A stretch of 64,000 nt of DNA from Erinaceus europaeus (GCF_950295315.1 NC_080179.1:74760261-74824260), one strand, 5' to 3'; numbered from the stretch's first letter, positions 20,951 to 32,875 are shown. Translations and numbers: made by a program. Notes: generated by a model not told the origin, from the sequence alone.

Positions 20951-21502
20951 TATTTTAATTTTTTATTTATAAAAGGGAAACATTGGCAAAACCATAGGAT
21001 GAGAGGGGTACAACTTCACACAATTCCCACCACCAGACCTCCATATCCCATCCCCTCCCCTGATAGCTTTCCTGTTCTTTATCCCTCTGGGAGTATGGAC
21101 CCAGGGTCATTGTGGGAGCAGGAGGTGGAAGGTCTGGCTTCTGTAATTGCTTCCCCCCTGAACATGGGCGTTGACAGGTGGATCCATATTCCCAGCCTGT
21201 CTCTCTCTTTCCCTAGTGGGGCAGGGCTCTGGGGAATCAGAGCTCCAGGACACATTGATGGAGTTGTCTGTCCAGGAAAGTCTGGTCGGCATCATGCTAG
21301 CATCTGGAACCTGGTGCCTGAAAATAGAGTTAACATACAAAGCCAAACAAGTTGTTGACCAATCATGGACCTAAAGGCTGGAATCGTGCAGATGAAGAGT
21401 TGGGGGCCCCTCCATTTTATAGATAGCTAGTAGGCATATTTTAGTTATATTCCAAAGGGCCTGTAGCTATACTAATGCTTGGGTTTTTGTTTTTTTTCTG
21501 GA
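20951..21502 (-). mobile_element. L1-3E insertion with perfect 14-bp TSD
   Basis: Antisense L1-3E from its A-rich terminus (ATTTATAAAAGGGAAACATT) to the truncation point near CTATACTAATGC and a T-rich stretch. AAATGACTTCTTTT is repeated exactly at 20938-20951 and 21503-21516. The 5' truncation, A-rich 3' end and TSD show target-primed insertion, which supports reading L1-3E as a LINE 3' end and not an LTR. Confidence 0.92.
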
Positions 21503-21516
21503 AAATGACTTCTTTT

Positions 21517-22329
21517 GTTGAATATGTTTTCAACACTCACCCATACAGTAGTGTGTATCAAATTTATTTTTATGACTAATATTCCATTTTATGAATATAA
21601 CATAATGTGTTTGACCACTCACCAGTTGATACACATTTGAACATTTTACATCTTTGGCTCCTACAAATAATGCTTCTATAAACAATTATGCATCAGGTGT
21701 GTGTGTGTATATAATTTCTGCTGTGGAGTCAGGATAACCCCCAATTTTCAGTTAGTCTTCTTCTAAGACATCTAAGGGGTTTGAGAATAGGTTTTCTTCT
21801 CAGTTTTCCTCTTGCTATGACCTTTAAATGTTTACATGAAAATTTCTAAGTAAATCTTAAAAGTTCTCAACACAAGAAAAATAATTTAACTATGTGTGAA
21901 GATAAATGTTAACCATATTTTAGGTAATTCTCATTTACAGGACAGGGGTGGGAGCCTTTTTTTCTGCCAATCCATTTGGATATTTATGACATCATTCATG
22001 GGTCATGTTAAATTATCAGTTTAATAAAAAGCTCCACACATTCCCCCTCCTTATTTGGCAGTATATAAACTACAGAATTGTATGCTGTTGAAATTATATT
22101 TCTACTATCCTATTAGTTGAAACTAATGTAGTACTGTATTCTAATTACATCTCAATTTAAAATCTGTGCATACTCCATGACAGTAAATGCCCCCTTTAAA
22201 ACTGCCACTAAGATTCCTTGTCATGAGAAAGAATAATATGCAAACTCTTGCCTCAGAAATATTTCCAATTATCCCTTCTAATTTTAACTAATGTGTTTCT
22301 TTAAATTCTCATCTCTTTTCAAGAAACAG
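21517..22329. other. AT-rich intergenic DNA
   Basis: No gene or named repeat. 21520-21680 (CACTCACCCATACAGTAG, TTGATACACATTTGAACATT) may be a decayed L1 3' end in antisense. Confidence 0.4.
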
Positions 22330-22475
22330 ATTCTTTCAGTTAGAGGTAGAGAGAAAGTGAAAGAAATCATAACACGGAAGCTTCCTTCAGTGCAGTAAGG
22401 GCCAGGCTCAAAACTGGATCACAGATGTGACAAAGCTCTGTACTATCCAGAGGAGTGATTTTGCTGGCTCTAAGT
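22330..22475 (-). mobile_element. Old SINE, degraded
   Basis: Antisense GAGGTAGAGAGAAAGTGAAAG, CCAGGCTCAAAACTGGATC and CTGTACTATCCAGAGG keep the SINE order, but the copy is strongly diverged. Confidence 0.55.
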
Positions 22476-22516
22476 CACAGATTCTAGTCTGTCAACAACT
22501 GTAGATTCTCTATTTA

Positions 22517-22523
22517 GAAATAT

Positions 22524-22557
<34 letters not shown>

Positions 22558-22580
22558 ATGCATAGTATAGGTGTATATAT
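22517..22580. repeat. (TA)n microsatellite
   Basis: Alternating TA with some CATA interruptions. Confidence 0.9.
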
Positions 22581-22809
22581 ATTGTAATATGTTTTAGTGT
22601 ATTGTATCATATCATAACACAGTATATTAAAATCACACGGTGTTACTTTGTAATAGACCTGCTGTCTGCTATAAAATCAGTCTACAGGCTGCTACAGATG
22701 ATTGAATATAGCATCATACAGAAGGTCTAACTCACCTGTTCAGGCTGGGGAAAGTCTGTGCGGTTTACATTGTGTCAGGAGAGGTATATTGAATTGTATT
22801 CAAAGACTA

Positions 22810-23780
22810 TTTTCAGAATTTGAGGGGTAAGATCAAGAATTGAGGTATAATTAAGGAATAAGAGAGAGGTTCCAAATAAGCATTTGTAGCTTTGTTCTTT
22901 TCTCCTAAAAAAAAAAAAAAACTAGATGGAACCTTGATGGTAATTTCATTAAATTTATATATGGCTCTGGGTAGAAGAATTACATATGCTAATTCTTCCA
23001 ACCTATGAATATGGAGTATCTTTCCACTTCTCTGTGTCTTCCATTTCCTTGCATAGTGACTCATAATTTGCAGTGTATAAGCCTTTCACTTTTTTTGTTA
23101 GGTTTATTCCTAGATATTCTATTGTTTTCTTGTTATAGTAACAAGGAAATGATGTTTGGATTTCTTCTCCTAAGTTAGTGTTTACATAGAGGAATGCCAC
23201 TGACTATTTTATGTTGATTTTGTAGCCTGACACCTTACTATATTGCCTGATAATTTCCAAGAGCTTTCTGCTGGATTCTTTAGGTTTTTCTTGGGGTGAA
23301 GAACTCTTAAAATTTCCAGGAGATTTCGTCTGTCCATCTCTCCAATTAATTCTTTTGTTTCTTTGTTTTTCTTTCTTTGTTGATACTCTGCTTGGTTTCT
23401 CTCTCTTAGTGTGAGAGTGGGGTGTTGAAGTGTATTACCATTGATGTATTTTTGTAGCTGTTTCAGTAAATGTTTGATGTATTTAGATGGCCTTCATTGG
23501 GTCCATAGATATTAATAATTGTTAGATTGATCCTATGATCATTATGTAATAACCTGGCCTATCTTTTATGACTTTACTTAACTTAAAGTCTATTGTGTCT
23601 GAGATGAGAATGGTTGTTCCTGCCCTTTCTTGTGGTCCATTAGCCTGTGTGATAGTTTTCCATCCTTTCACTTTAAGTCTGTGTTTGTCTTGTTGGGTCA
23701 GGTGGGATTCTTGCAAGACGCATATGGTTGAGCTCTGTTTTCTGATCCATCTTCCCACTCTGCCTTTTCATGGGTGAATT
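22810..23780 (-). mobile_element. L1 ORF2 remnant with large internal deletion
   Basis: Reading minus, 23780-23520 is the ORF2 endonuclease N-terminal region: LQESHL contains the catalytic-site Glu context, and RLKVKGW and AGTTILISD are typical. 23300-22815 is post-RT sequence (AFLYVNTNL, TIEYLGINLTKKVKG, LPRAIYKFNEITIKVPS). The intervening RT, including the ADD motif, is missing. Stops and frame changes break both parts, so it is dead. Confidence 0.8.
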
Positions 23781-24360
23781 TACACCATTGTCACTTATTG
23801 ATATTATGGATTTAATGTACTGCAGTGGTGCCATTGTCCAACAAGTTTTTATTTTCTCTGATATATGGCAAGTACTAAGATTTTTCAAATCAGACAGAAG
23901 CGAAGAAAAATAGAGAGGAAAGGAGAGAAAGACAAAAGAAACAAAAAAGAAAACATGCAAAGAAACAACAACAGCAGCAACAAAAACCACTACTACCACA
24001 AAAGAGAGGACAAGCCGTCACCAGTAAATTCAGTGCACCAACAACAAAGGCTAATTTTGGTCAAAGTAATAACAAGGAGAAATCAACTAATAACAATGCC
24101 AAAACAAACTAGCAAAAATATAAATAAATGAAAAGGAAAGAAAACTGAAAAATGAAAAAAAAAAAAAAACACCTAAACACCAGTGTGCAGTTCATGCTAT
24201 TCCGTAAATGCTACCCAGCACCTTCCCCTTTCCTAAACAAGGACAAACAGCAACAAAAACTGAGAAGCTAGACGGAGGGGAAACAAGGAAGCTAGAGTGC
24301 CAGACTCCCACTGCCCCAAGAGAGGCAGATGATCGGTCAAGGAAGTAGACCAATAAGACA
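23781..24360. other. A-rich sequence beside the L1
   Basis: Very A-rich on the plus strand (AACAACAACAGCAGCAACAA and similar), with a long A-run near 24155. Its position next to the ORF2 endonuclease end suggests L1 upstream sequence in antisense, but I cannot prove that. Confidence 0.35.
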
Positions 24361-24369
24361 GAGTTCCAG

Positions 24370-24662
24370 GGAGTCAGCATAGCAGCAGGTTAAGCCACGT
24401 GGTGCAAAGCACAAGGACCGGCATAAGGATCCCAGTTCGAGCCCCCGCCTCCCCACTTGCAGCAGAGTCGCTTCACAGGCGGTGAAGCAGGTCTGCAGGT
24501 GTCTGTCTTTCTCTCCCCCTCTCTGTCTTCCCCTCCTCTCTCCATTTCTCTCTGTCCTATCCAACAACAATGACATCAATAACGACAATAATAACTACAA
24601 CAATAAAATATCAATAACAACAATAATAACTACAATAAAACAACAAGGACAACAAAAGGGAA

Positions 24663-24714
<52 letters not shown>

Positions 24715-24729
24715 CAAAAAAGAGAGAGA
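24370..24729 (+). mobile_element. S1 SINE with TSD and (AATA)n tail
   Basis: Full-length S1, TSD GAGTTCCAG (24361-24369 and 24730-24738). The CAACAATAA segment is partly duplicated (24591-24645). The tail has expanded to about 13 AATA units (24661-24713). Confidence 0.93.
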
Positions 24730-24738
24730 GAGTTCCAG

Positions 24739-25173
24739 CCCTCCTGAGGAGAGACCTAGAAAAGACAAACAAACAAACACCTTCTGGTGATTCCCTCCTG
24801 AGCTAGGAATCTTGCGAATGCGGTCCTCTCCACACGCGGTCCTCTTTGTCTTTGTAACTTGTTCCCTTACTCCTCTGGAGTGAGGAGAGGTGGGGTGGCT
24901 AGTACAGAGGGGGAATGGGACTCACACAGCGCCTCAGCTCAGGGACTGGTATGTGGGTGTCCTTTCTGTAGCCCGTTCCAGCTGAGGTGAGATCTGCTGT
25001 TTTCTTCCTTGGCTTTCTTTAACTCTTGTATGCTCTCCCGACCACTGACCTGTAATTCCTGCTCTCACTCTATATTACCAGCATTTAAGCTGCTTTGCAG
25101 AGAGAAAGTCAGGAGTTGTAGTCACTCCGCCTTCTTCTCTTTAGATTGTTCTTTTAAAAAATATTTATTTATT
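24739..25173. other. No recognisable feature
   Basis: Includes a short direct repeat GCGGTCCTCT(24821, 24837). No credible coding or RNA signal. Confidence 0.4.
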
Positions 25174-25445
25174 GGGAGTCGGGCTGTAGCGCAGCGGGTT
25201 AAGCGCAGCGGGTTAAGCGCAGGTGGCGCAAAGCACAAGGACCGGCATAAGGATCCCGGTTCGAGCCCCCGGCTCCCCACCTGCAGGGGAGTCGCTTCCC
25301 AGGCGGTGAAGCAGGTCTGCAGGTGTCTGTCTCTCTCTCCCCCTCTCTGTCTTCCCCTCCTCTCTCCATTTCTCTCTGTCCTATTCAACAACAATAATAA
25401 CTACAACAATAAAACAAGGGCAACAAAAGGGAATAAATAAATAAA
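25174..25445 (+). mobile_element. S1 SINE with duplicated A-box segment
   Basis: Near-consensus S1. The 14-base unit GCAGCGGGTTAAGC occurs twice in tandem (25191-25204, 25205-25218), which lengthens the spacing between head and B box. Tail AATAAATAAAATAAAATA. Confidence 0.93.
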
Positions 25446-25470
25446 ATAAAATATTTAAAAATATATATTT

Positions 25471-25720
25471 ATTTATTCCCTTTTGTTGCCATTGTTGTTT
25501 TATTGTAGTTGTTGTTGTTATTGACGTCATTGTTGTTGCATAGGACAGAGAGAAATGGAGAAAGGAGGGAGAGACAGAGAGACACCTGCAGACCTGCTTC
25601 ACCACCTGTGAAGTGAACCCCCTGTAGGTGGGGAGCCGGGGGCTCGAACCGGGATCCTTATGCCGGTCCTTGTGCTTTGCGCCACATGTGCTTAACCGGC
25701 TGTGCTACCGCCTGACTCCC
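25471..25720 (-). mobile_element. S1 SINE, inverted partner
   Basis: Full S1 in opposite orientation, separated from the previous copy only by an AT-rich tail-to-tail spacer. It is more diverged and 5' of it (minus sense) lies an ORF2 fragment. Confidence 0.92.
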
Positions 25721-25721
25721 C

Positions 25722-26400
25722 TCTTCAGATGGTTCTATGTATACTACCATGTCATCTGCGGATAGGGAGAATTTGAGTTCTTCTCTTCCAATCTGTGTGC
25801 CTTTCATTCCTTGCTCCTGCCTGATTGCTATGGCAAGAACTTCCAACACTGTGTTGAATAGTAATGGTGATAGTGGGCAGCCCTGTCTAGTACCTGATCT
25901 GATGGGAAATGCTTCCAGTTTTTCACCATTGAGTATGATGTTAGCTGTAGGTTTGCTATATATAGACTCCACTATTTTGTGGAATTCTCCATTTATTCCC
26001 ATTTTTTTGTAATATTTTTATCATGAAGGGATGTTGGATTTTGTCAAAGTTTTTCTCTGCATCTATTGAAATAATCATGTGTTTTTTGATCTTGCTTTTA
26101 TTGATATGATGAGTCATGTTGATTAATTTGCATATATTAAACCAGCCTTGTATCCCTGGGCTAAACCCCTATTTGGTCATGATGAACAATCTTTTTAATA
26201 TACTGTTGTATCTGGTTGGCTAGAATTGTGTTCAATATTTTAGCATCTATGTTCATCAGAGTATGAAGTTCTAGAGAACTAGTATGTAGTTCTCTTTTGT
26301 TGTTGTGTCCCTGTCTGCTTTTAGTACCTGGGTGATGTTGGCTTCATAGAAGGTAGAAGAGATCCCTGTGCCTTCTATTATTTAGAAAAGCTTTAAAAGC
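25722..26400 (-). mobile_element. L1 ORF2 reverse transcriptase fragment
   Basis: Minus-strand frame with RT core: [34 protein letters not shown] and the active-site region [10 protein letters not shown]. Active-site ADD is present, but the residue before it is Ser where L1 usually has Phe. Upstream (26390-26000) the fingers region can be followed in DNA but contains stops. It is cut at 25721 by the inverted S1. Confidence 0.85.
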
Positions 26401-26402
26401 AG

Positions 26403-26483
26403 AGGTCATCTGTACAGGGAAGTCAGAATGGCATTGTAGGAGCATCTGCAACTTGGGGGCTGAAGGTCAATAAGATATAAAGT
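26403..26483 (-). mobile_element. L1-3E fragment
   Basis: GGAAGTCAGAATGGCATTG, AGCATCTGCAACTTGGGGGC and AAGATATAAAG are internal 3' module blocks, antisense. Confidence 0.65.
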
Positions 26484-26830
26484 AGTGGGTTAAGTGCATG
26501 TGGCGCAAAGCACAAGGACTGGCGGAAGGATCCCGGTTCCAGCCCCCAGCTCCCCACCTGCAGGGTAGTCACTTCACAGGCAGTGAAGCAGGTCTGCAGG
26601 TGTCTGTCTTTCTCTCCCCCTCTCTGTCTTCCCCTCCCCCCTCTGTCTTCCCCTCCTCTCTCCATCTCTCTCTGTCCTATCCAACAACGACGACATCAAC
26701 AATAGCAATAATAATAACCACAACAAGGCTACAACAAGGGCAACAGAAGGGGGAAAAAATGGCCTCCAGGAGCGGTGGATTCATGGTGCAGGCACCGCGC
26801 CCAGCAATAACCCTGGAGGGAAAAAAAAAT
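26484..26830 (+). mobile_element. S1-long SINE, 5'-truncated
   Basis: Starts at TGGGTTAAGTGCATGTGG, so the first 15 or so bases and part of the A box are lost. The CCCCCTCTGTCTTCCCCTCC segment is duplicated (26617-26656). Ends in the long block and A-run. Confidence 0.9.
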
Positions 26831-27140
26831 GAACTAAAGAATATGTTGGATTAACTTTAACCAAAGAAGTGGAATCCCTGCCCATGAAAAACTTAGTACA
26901 CATTGTTTAAAGAAATAGATGATTCAAAAAAGAAAGGCATTTGTACCCACGACTTGAAAGAATTTGTAATACTAAACAGACTGTGTCACCTAGAGTAACG
27001 CAAAGAATCAATATAACACAACAAAATTCAAATTGGGAATTTTCAAGGAACTAGAACCAAAAAATCATCAAATTTATTTGGAAATACAAAATATCTTGGA
27101 TATGAAAATATTACAGAGGGGGGTAAAAAAAAATGAGGAG

Positions 27141-27333
27141 CGGGCCAGGCAGTGGCACCCTTGGTTAAGCACACAATTACAGTACACAAGGACCCAGGTC
27201 CAAGCCCCTTGGCCTGACCTGCAGGAGGAAGCTTCACAAATGAGTAGGACTGCCGGTATCTCTCTGTCTCATTTCTTCTCCAGCTCCCCTTTCCTTCTCA
27301 ATTTCTCTCAGTCTCTATCTAATAAATAATAAA
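27141..27333 (+). mobile_element. S2 SINE
   Basis: CGGGCCAGGCAGTGGCACCC head, AGGTCCAAGCCCC at the B box, tail TCTCTATCTAATAAATAATAA. Confidence 0.85.
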
Positions 27334-27529
27334 AAAAAAAAATTACAAAATGAGGTACTGTGTTCACTGACTTCAGGTTATAGGATAAAGTTTAAGTCAG
27401 TAAAACATCGTGGTGGTGTTATAACAACAGACATAAATCAATGTTATTTAAAAATATATTGTTTAGCCTCCACCTGCTGGAGATTTTCTTCAGTTTCTTT
27501 TTGCTGCTAATTTCATTCTTTATTTTCAT

Positions 27530-27600
27530 TTTTAGCGCCTCCGGAATTGCTCATATGGCTTGGTGCCCTACACTAGGAATTTATTGCTCCTGGTAGGTGC
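27530..27600 (-). mobile_element. SINE 3'-end fragment
   Basis: Only the antisense long 3' block (GGCTTGGTGCCCTACACTAG, TTATTGCTCCTGG) remains. Confidence 0.55.
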
Positions 27601-27619
27601 TGCTATTTTTTTTTAATAC

Positions 27620-28139
27620 AGAAAATATTAAGCCATTGCATGGCTATGGATAACAGCAACACAACGGCAATACTAATAGCAAAGATTATCATGAATGGAT
27701 ATGGTTAATGAAAAAGTTTGAAATATGAGAATTGCAAAGTGTGATAAAGAAAGGTAACGTAAGCACACGATTGTCGGGAAAACCAGTGCCCACAGATTTG
27801 TTTGGTGTAGGGCTGCAGGGCTGCCAGTCAGTCAGCTGTTGATGGGCTCTTTGCCTAACAAGCTTAGACTTTCTCCCAGTTGTTAAAACACTGATTGTCA
27901 TCTGTTGTATCCAAACCAATGTTAGGTTTATCGGGTCTGGCCTCGATTTAGGAAGGAAATACACCTAGGATTTTAGTGAAATAGAAACAAACCTTGAGTT
28001 TTACTGCATTCACTTGTTTGATTATTCTAATAAGGTTGCCATAGAGACAGTAACGGTCCTCTAGTTAATAAAAATTATTTTCGCCAGTTTCTCTCTTAGC
28101 CAACTGTATTCAGTGTTTCTTCTAAAGATTATCAGAGGG
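27620..28139. other. No recognisable feature
   Basis: AT-rich and repeat-poor. No gene evidence. Confidence 0.4.
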
Positions 28140-28735
28140 TGGTAATAATGCTGATGCTGTCAAAAGAGATTAAGGGATATATCTTACTTACTTAACGTTG
28201 TGTAATAGTTGAGTAGATAAGTAATTAAGGGGACCAAAGGAGGGGCTGAGAGAGGAAGGTATCTAAGCTTAAGTAATAAGTATAGTGTCCTCTTTAGGCC
28301 TATGTACTGGATTTCTGTGCTAAATAGTTCTGAATCTAATCACAAAGGACTATTAAGTCCTTTTTTTTATTTTGAGGTATATAGTTGCCCCTAACTTGTA
28401 GATACGTGTATGCATATACCCTGTCCCCTAGCCCAGAGACCCTAGCCTGTACCTAAGATCTGTAACTGTTAGGAAAGCACCATCTGCAGTGGAACTAGGT
28501 GTAGTCCCATGTGTTAGGAAAGGTCTCACCAGATTGTTGGGGTTGAGAGGTTGACATTTCTGGCCTGTCATCCCTGGATACAATCTGAAGCACAAAGGTA
28601 GTGGCAGCATAAAATCTAGCGCTCTGAATCTCACAATTGAGTTCATTAACTTGCTTTTCTGAGCTTTGCTGTAACTCTTTGCTCCCCTGCAATATCTTGC
28701 ATCACTTTGACATCTTCAAATATCCATGATAAAGC
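28140..28735 (-). mobile_element. Upstream part of L1-3E, antisense
   Basis: CCCCTAACTTGTAGATACGTG, AGCCTGTACCTAAGATC and GGAAAGGTCTCACCAG match the far (upstream) part of the long copy at 30800-30980. It shows that the module extends well past 1 kb. Confidence 0.6.
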
Positions 28736-28739
28736 GATT

Positions 28740-29530
28740 TTCAACCTCCTGTCTGATACAAAGGTCTAATCTTTCATATCTATGAGGCTGGATTTTTTTT
28801 TTAATCTTCTGTTGTAACAGTCTTCATTAAATGGTTACTTCAATATATTCTACTTTACCGTAAATTGGAAGCCCCACATACTTTTTTTAGTATGACTTAG
28901 CCACAATCCAGAGTGATTTGAAAGACTCTTTCAATTGCTTTAGACTGTCTCATAAAATCGTCATACCCAAATCTGCAGCTGAAAGCCCAATAATTTTGTT
29001 TGTGGAGATAACCACATGCGACTAGTCTTTGCTGGTGACATTTCTAGCAGGTAACCTGAAAAACTCACTTTCCTCCCTAAGTTTCTGTATCTATCAAGAA
29101 GACCAGAAATACCTTGTGACTTTCTAGAATATGACACCAACTTACAAAATGCAATTGGACAGTTGGAGTTAACAAGTCACTAGGCAGGAAAAAAACATAC
29201 TGCATTGCCTAAGGACTTTAATGTGATGTGGGGTTATTTTGTGTGAAAGGTGCAGAAGAGGTGATGAAAATGACTCAGAACAGCTGCTTTCACCTTGAAG
29301 CTCTGAGGATGCTGGAAATATTGATGAATGACTGTTCTCACTTTTGCTAAGTGTAGAAGACAATCATTTTAATATTGGATGACTTCCAGGGAAGTCACAA
29401 TTATGAAGTCATGAGAGTATTTGTAATAAATCCAGCACATTGGGTGCATAGTAAATATTCTTAACACTTTGTTTCCTGACAACTTTACCAATGATGTAAA
29501 CTTGTATACAACTCCAAAGACATGTTTATG
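28740..29530. other. AT-rich intergenic DNA
   Basis: No feature recognised. Confidence 0.4.
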
Positions 29531-29532
29531 GT

Positions 29533-31290
29533 CTTTTTAATTTTTATTTATAAAATGGAAATATTGACAAGACCATAGGATAAGAGGGGTATACATTTCC
29601 ACACAATCCTCACCCCCAGAATTCCTTATCCAATCCCCTCCCTTGATAGTTTTCCTATTCTTTATCCCTCTGGGAGTATGGACACAGGATCATTATGGGG
29701 TGCAGAAGGTGGGAGGTCTGGCTTCTGTAATTGCTTCCCCACTTAGCCTGGGCATTGGCAGGTTGATCCATACTCCCAGCCTATCTCTCTCTTTCCCTAG
29801 TGGGGCAGGGATCTGGGGAGGCAGGACTCCAGGACACATGTTGGAGTTATCTACCCAGGGAAGTCTGACTGGTATCACGTTAGCATCTGGAACCTGATGG
29901 CTGAAAAAGAGTTAAGATATAAAGCCAAACAAATTACTGACTAGTCATGAACCTAAAGACAAGAATATTGCTGAGGATGATTTGGGGTCTCTGTTTTGGA
30001 AAAAGCTAGTGGATCTGTTTTAGGTATATTCCAAGGGGCCCACAACTTTTCTAGTTTTTGCCTGAGCCTGGCATCTAATATACAAATAGACCCAGGCTAC
30101 TGTCTGGGAAGATGGTGTCATAGTTGGAAAAAGGACTAGAAAGTTGGATCTAGAAAGAGAGTAGCTTCCCAAACATGGGAAAAGTATATAAATATTGTTA
30201 ACTCTAAACCCCATCAAATTGATCTGGGGCCCATATTCAGCACAGGAGCCTATGTAACCTCTGCATCCCTGTAGGTCTGAGCTCGCATCCTGTGGTCACA
30301 GCTAGGAACATTCCAGTCTGCACTAGTTTCAGGAGCCATCGTCCTCGGGTGATAAGTAGAGGTAATGTTCCAACCTCCCTCTGGAAAATGGAACATTCCC
30401 TTCCCTTGTGGATCCATATTGAGGGTAAGGTCCTATAGGGGCCCACAAAGAGGTCCATTATGTTGTTCCTGATGGAGATGACCAGTGACATTGGTGAAAG
30501 GGATCTGTTAGAGGTCTAGGCCCATCATGTCTGTGTGGGAATCCCAGAATTCCCTCACTAGGGCCCCAGGTGGTGGGGTGGCCTGATAGTGACTAAAGAG
30601 TCATCATTAAAGTGTGCCAGTCTCTTATCCCTTATTCAGCTTTTGTAGTGCTTACTATGTCTGACAAGGTTAGCTTTGGAGTGATTGAGGAATGTGTAAT
30701 AGGAAGTAGGTGAGGAGGGTATCTAGGTCTAAGCAAAAACTGTTTTATTAGATACTTTAAGGTGTCTTTTGGGGTCTTTCTACTTGCTTGCTTCATTTAA
30801 TGACTCAGTAGAAACTATTGTACCCTTTTGCTTTAAAGTCTATATTTTCCCCTAACATATAGATACATGCATGTACAGATGCCCTATCTCATGGGCCCTG
30901 GTCTATATCTAGGTTTTGAAGAATTAAGGAGGCCTATGAGCTAGGAAAGGTCTCACCAGCATAATGAAGCTGAAGGATTGACATTCCACGCCGTCCAAAG
31001 TGAAACATGCCGAGGAGGCACCCATTGCTTTGAATAGGTTGGGATCAGTGGATGCAATATCAGTTGGTATGAATTGAGAGAAGCATGCAGGAAAGTGAGG
31101 CCCACCCTAGCGGTTCCAGGTCTGAAGAAATATGGGCTTGATAGAGAAAGGGGAAGGTTCCTGCTTTCAAAGGGTTTAAGAAGGCAATAGATAGTTATTG
31201 CTATCACCAAATTATTTGGCAATTGGGTTAACTTTGAAAATCCCATTGTTAGACCTCACCATAACTTATGTCCTCTTATGCCATTTCCAT
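29533..31290 (-). mobile_element. Longest L1-3E module, about 1.7 kb
   Basis: This is the most complete antisense copy. It runs from the TTTTTATTTATAAAATGG terminus through CTGGGAGTATGGACACAGG, CTAGTGGGGCAGGG, AAAGTATATAAATATTG, GCCTATGTAACCTCTGC, GTGTGCCAGTCTCTTATCC and CCCCTAACATATAGATACATG. No ORF2 residues appear at its upstream end within the part I can align. Confidence 0.8.
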
Positions 31291-31564
31291 GTAGTTGTAT
31301 CTTATAAAGTAGCATCACTAGCTACTTCTGTTCTCCCTGGTCTAAGGTTTTAGGAGATAATATTTCAAAGAACCAGTCATTATTAGAAATGCATTAGCAA
31401 TATGAACCCACTGTTAAAATTCAATCTGATTACCACTTTGAAGTTTTAAGTGCTTAGAACAAAGGAACATATACTCAGAGCTATGGTTTATGTATCAGAA
31501 ATTTGAAACATTCGATCTACTTTTCCCCACTCGTATTTAATAGTGATTTGTGAGACTCTAAGTT

Positions 31565-31900
31565 AATAGGAGTGTAGATTAACACCATTCCCACCACCAG
31601 AGTTCTGTGTTCCCCCTCCACCCCAGTGAAGTTGAACATCAGTCAACCGCCCCCCCCCACCACCACCAGAGATTTTTACTTTGGTGACATACTCCAAACT
31701 CAGTCAGATTTGGAATGGTGAGTCTTAAACGCTTTCCAGGTCAGGATCATCTCTTGGAGCATGCCAAAATGAGCTGATATAGATAGACATCCTCTTTGCT
31801 ATAAGAAGAGTATGATTTAAACTAGTAGGTAGTAGTACTAAAAAGAGGACGTCTTCAGGTAGCAGAAAGCAATGAGGACTGCACAGTCAGTAACATTGAC
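31565..31900 (-). mobile_element. Old L1 3'-end relative, antisense (partial)
   Basis: AACACCATTCCCACCACCAGAG and GTTCTGTGTTCCCCC resemble the terminal part of L1 3' ends. A C10 run and CACCACCACC follow. The remainder is too diverged to assign. Confidence 0.4.
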
Positions 31901-32239
31901 AAGTGAATCCATGTTTCTAGCATTTCCGGCAAAGAAATGAGAGATGACTAGAGGGACTATTCAGGCAGGGCACTGACACTAGCTCGGCAGGATCCTGGTT
32001 TTGAGATGCGTCCTAAGGGTTGCAAATGCATTAACTTATGTGTTTCTTACAGGACTGTCCATTTGTTAGGTGGACTAGTTCTGTCTCAAAGAGACCAAAG
32101 TATGGGTAATGATTTTAGCGTAGTAGTTTATTGCTCTGTCAATTTTAGGTTGAGCAGATATATGTGTCAACAGGGTGGTTTATTTATTGGTCTGTTGAGG
32201 AAGTATTGATTTACAAGACAGCTGTCACAGGGGTGTAAT
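31901..32239. other. No recognisable feature
   Basis: AT-rich and repeat-poor. Short frames only. Confidence 0.4.
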
Positions 32240-32308
32240 TTCTTTCTGTTTATTTATTTTTATTTGTGGTTTAATATTGACTTATGAAATTATAAGATAG
32301 TAGGGGTA

Positions 32309-32588
32309 GGGAGTCGGGCGGTAGTGCAGTGGATTAAGCTCATGTGGCACAAAGCACAAGGACCGGCGTAAGGATCCTGGTTCGAGCCCCCGGCTCCCCA
32401 CCTGCAGGGGAGTCACTTCACAGGCGGTGAAGCAGGTCTGCAGGTGTCTGTCTTTCTCTGCCCCTCTCTGTCTTCCCCTCCTCTCTCCATTTCTCTCTGT
32501 CCTACCCAACAATGATGACACGAATAACAATAATAACTACAACAGTGAAACAACAAGGGCAACAAAAGGGAATAAATAAATAATTTTT
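32309..32588 (+). mobile_element. S1 SINE, full length
   Basis: Head GGGAGTCGGGCGGTAGTGCA, B box GGTTCGAGCCC, tail AATAAATAAATAATTTTTTA. It interrupts an antisense L1 3' end. Confidence 0.95.
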
Positions 32589-32739
32589 TAAAAAGGTACT
32601 GGGGGAAATAATGATATAATTCCATAAAGTTCCCACCATCAGAGCTCTATGTTCCCACCGTTCCACTGGAAATTGTAGTAGTTCTCCCATGGTCACAGGT
32701 ATGGCTTGACTTTATAACTATCTATATCTATAGTATTTT

Positions 32740-32875
32740 TTTCTTTTATTTCTTTTTAACCAGAGCACTGCTCAGCTCTGGTTTATGGTGGTGCGAGGGG
32801 TTGAACTTGGGACTTTGGAGCCTCAGGTATGAGAGTCTCTTTGCATAACCATTATGCTATCTACCCTTGTCCTTT
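32740..32875 (-). mobile_element. S3 SINE
   Basis: Antisense CAGAGCACTGCTCAGCTCTG, GGTTGAACTTGGGAC, TTTGCATAACCATTATGCTA. Confidence 0.8.

Noticed and set aside
25174..25445. tRNA genes at S1 heads
   Set aside because: A and B boxes are present, but the sequence is the SINE head, with no cloverleaf and with a long 3' extension.
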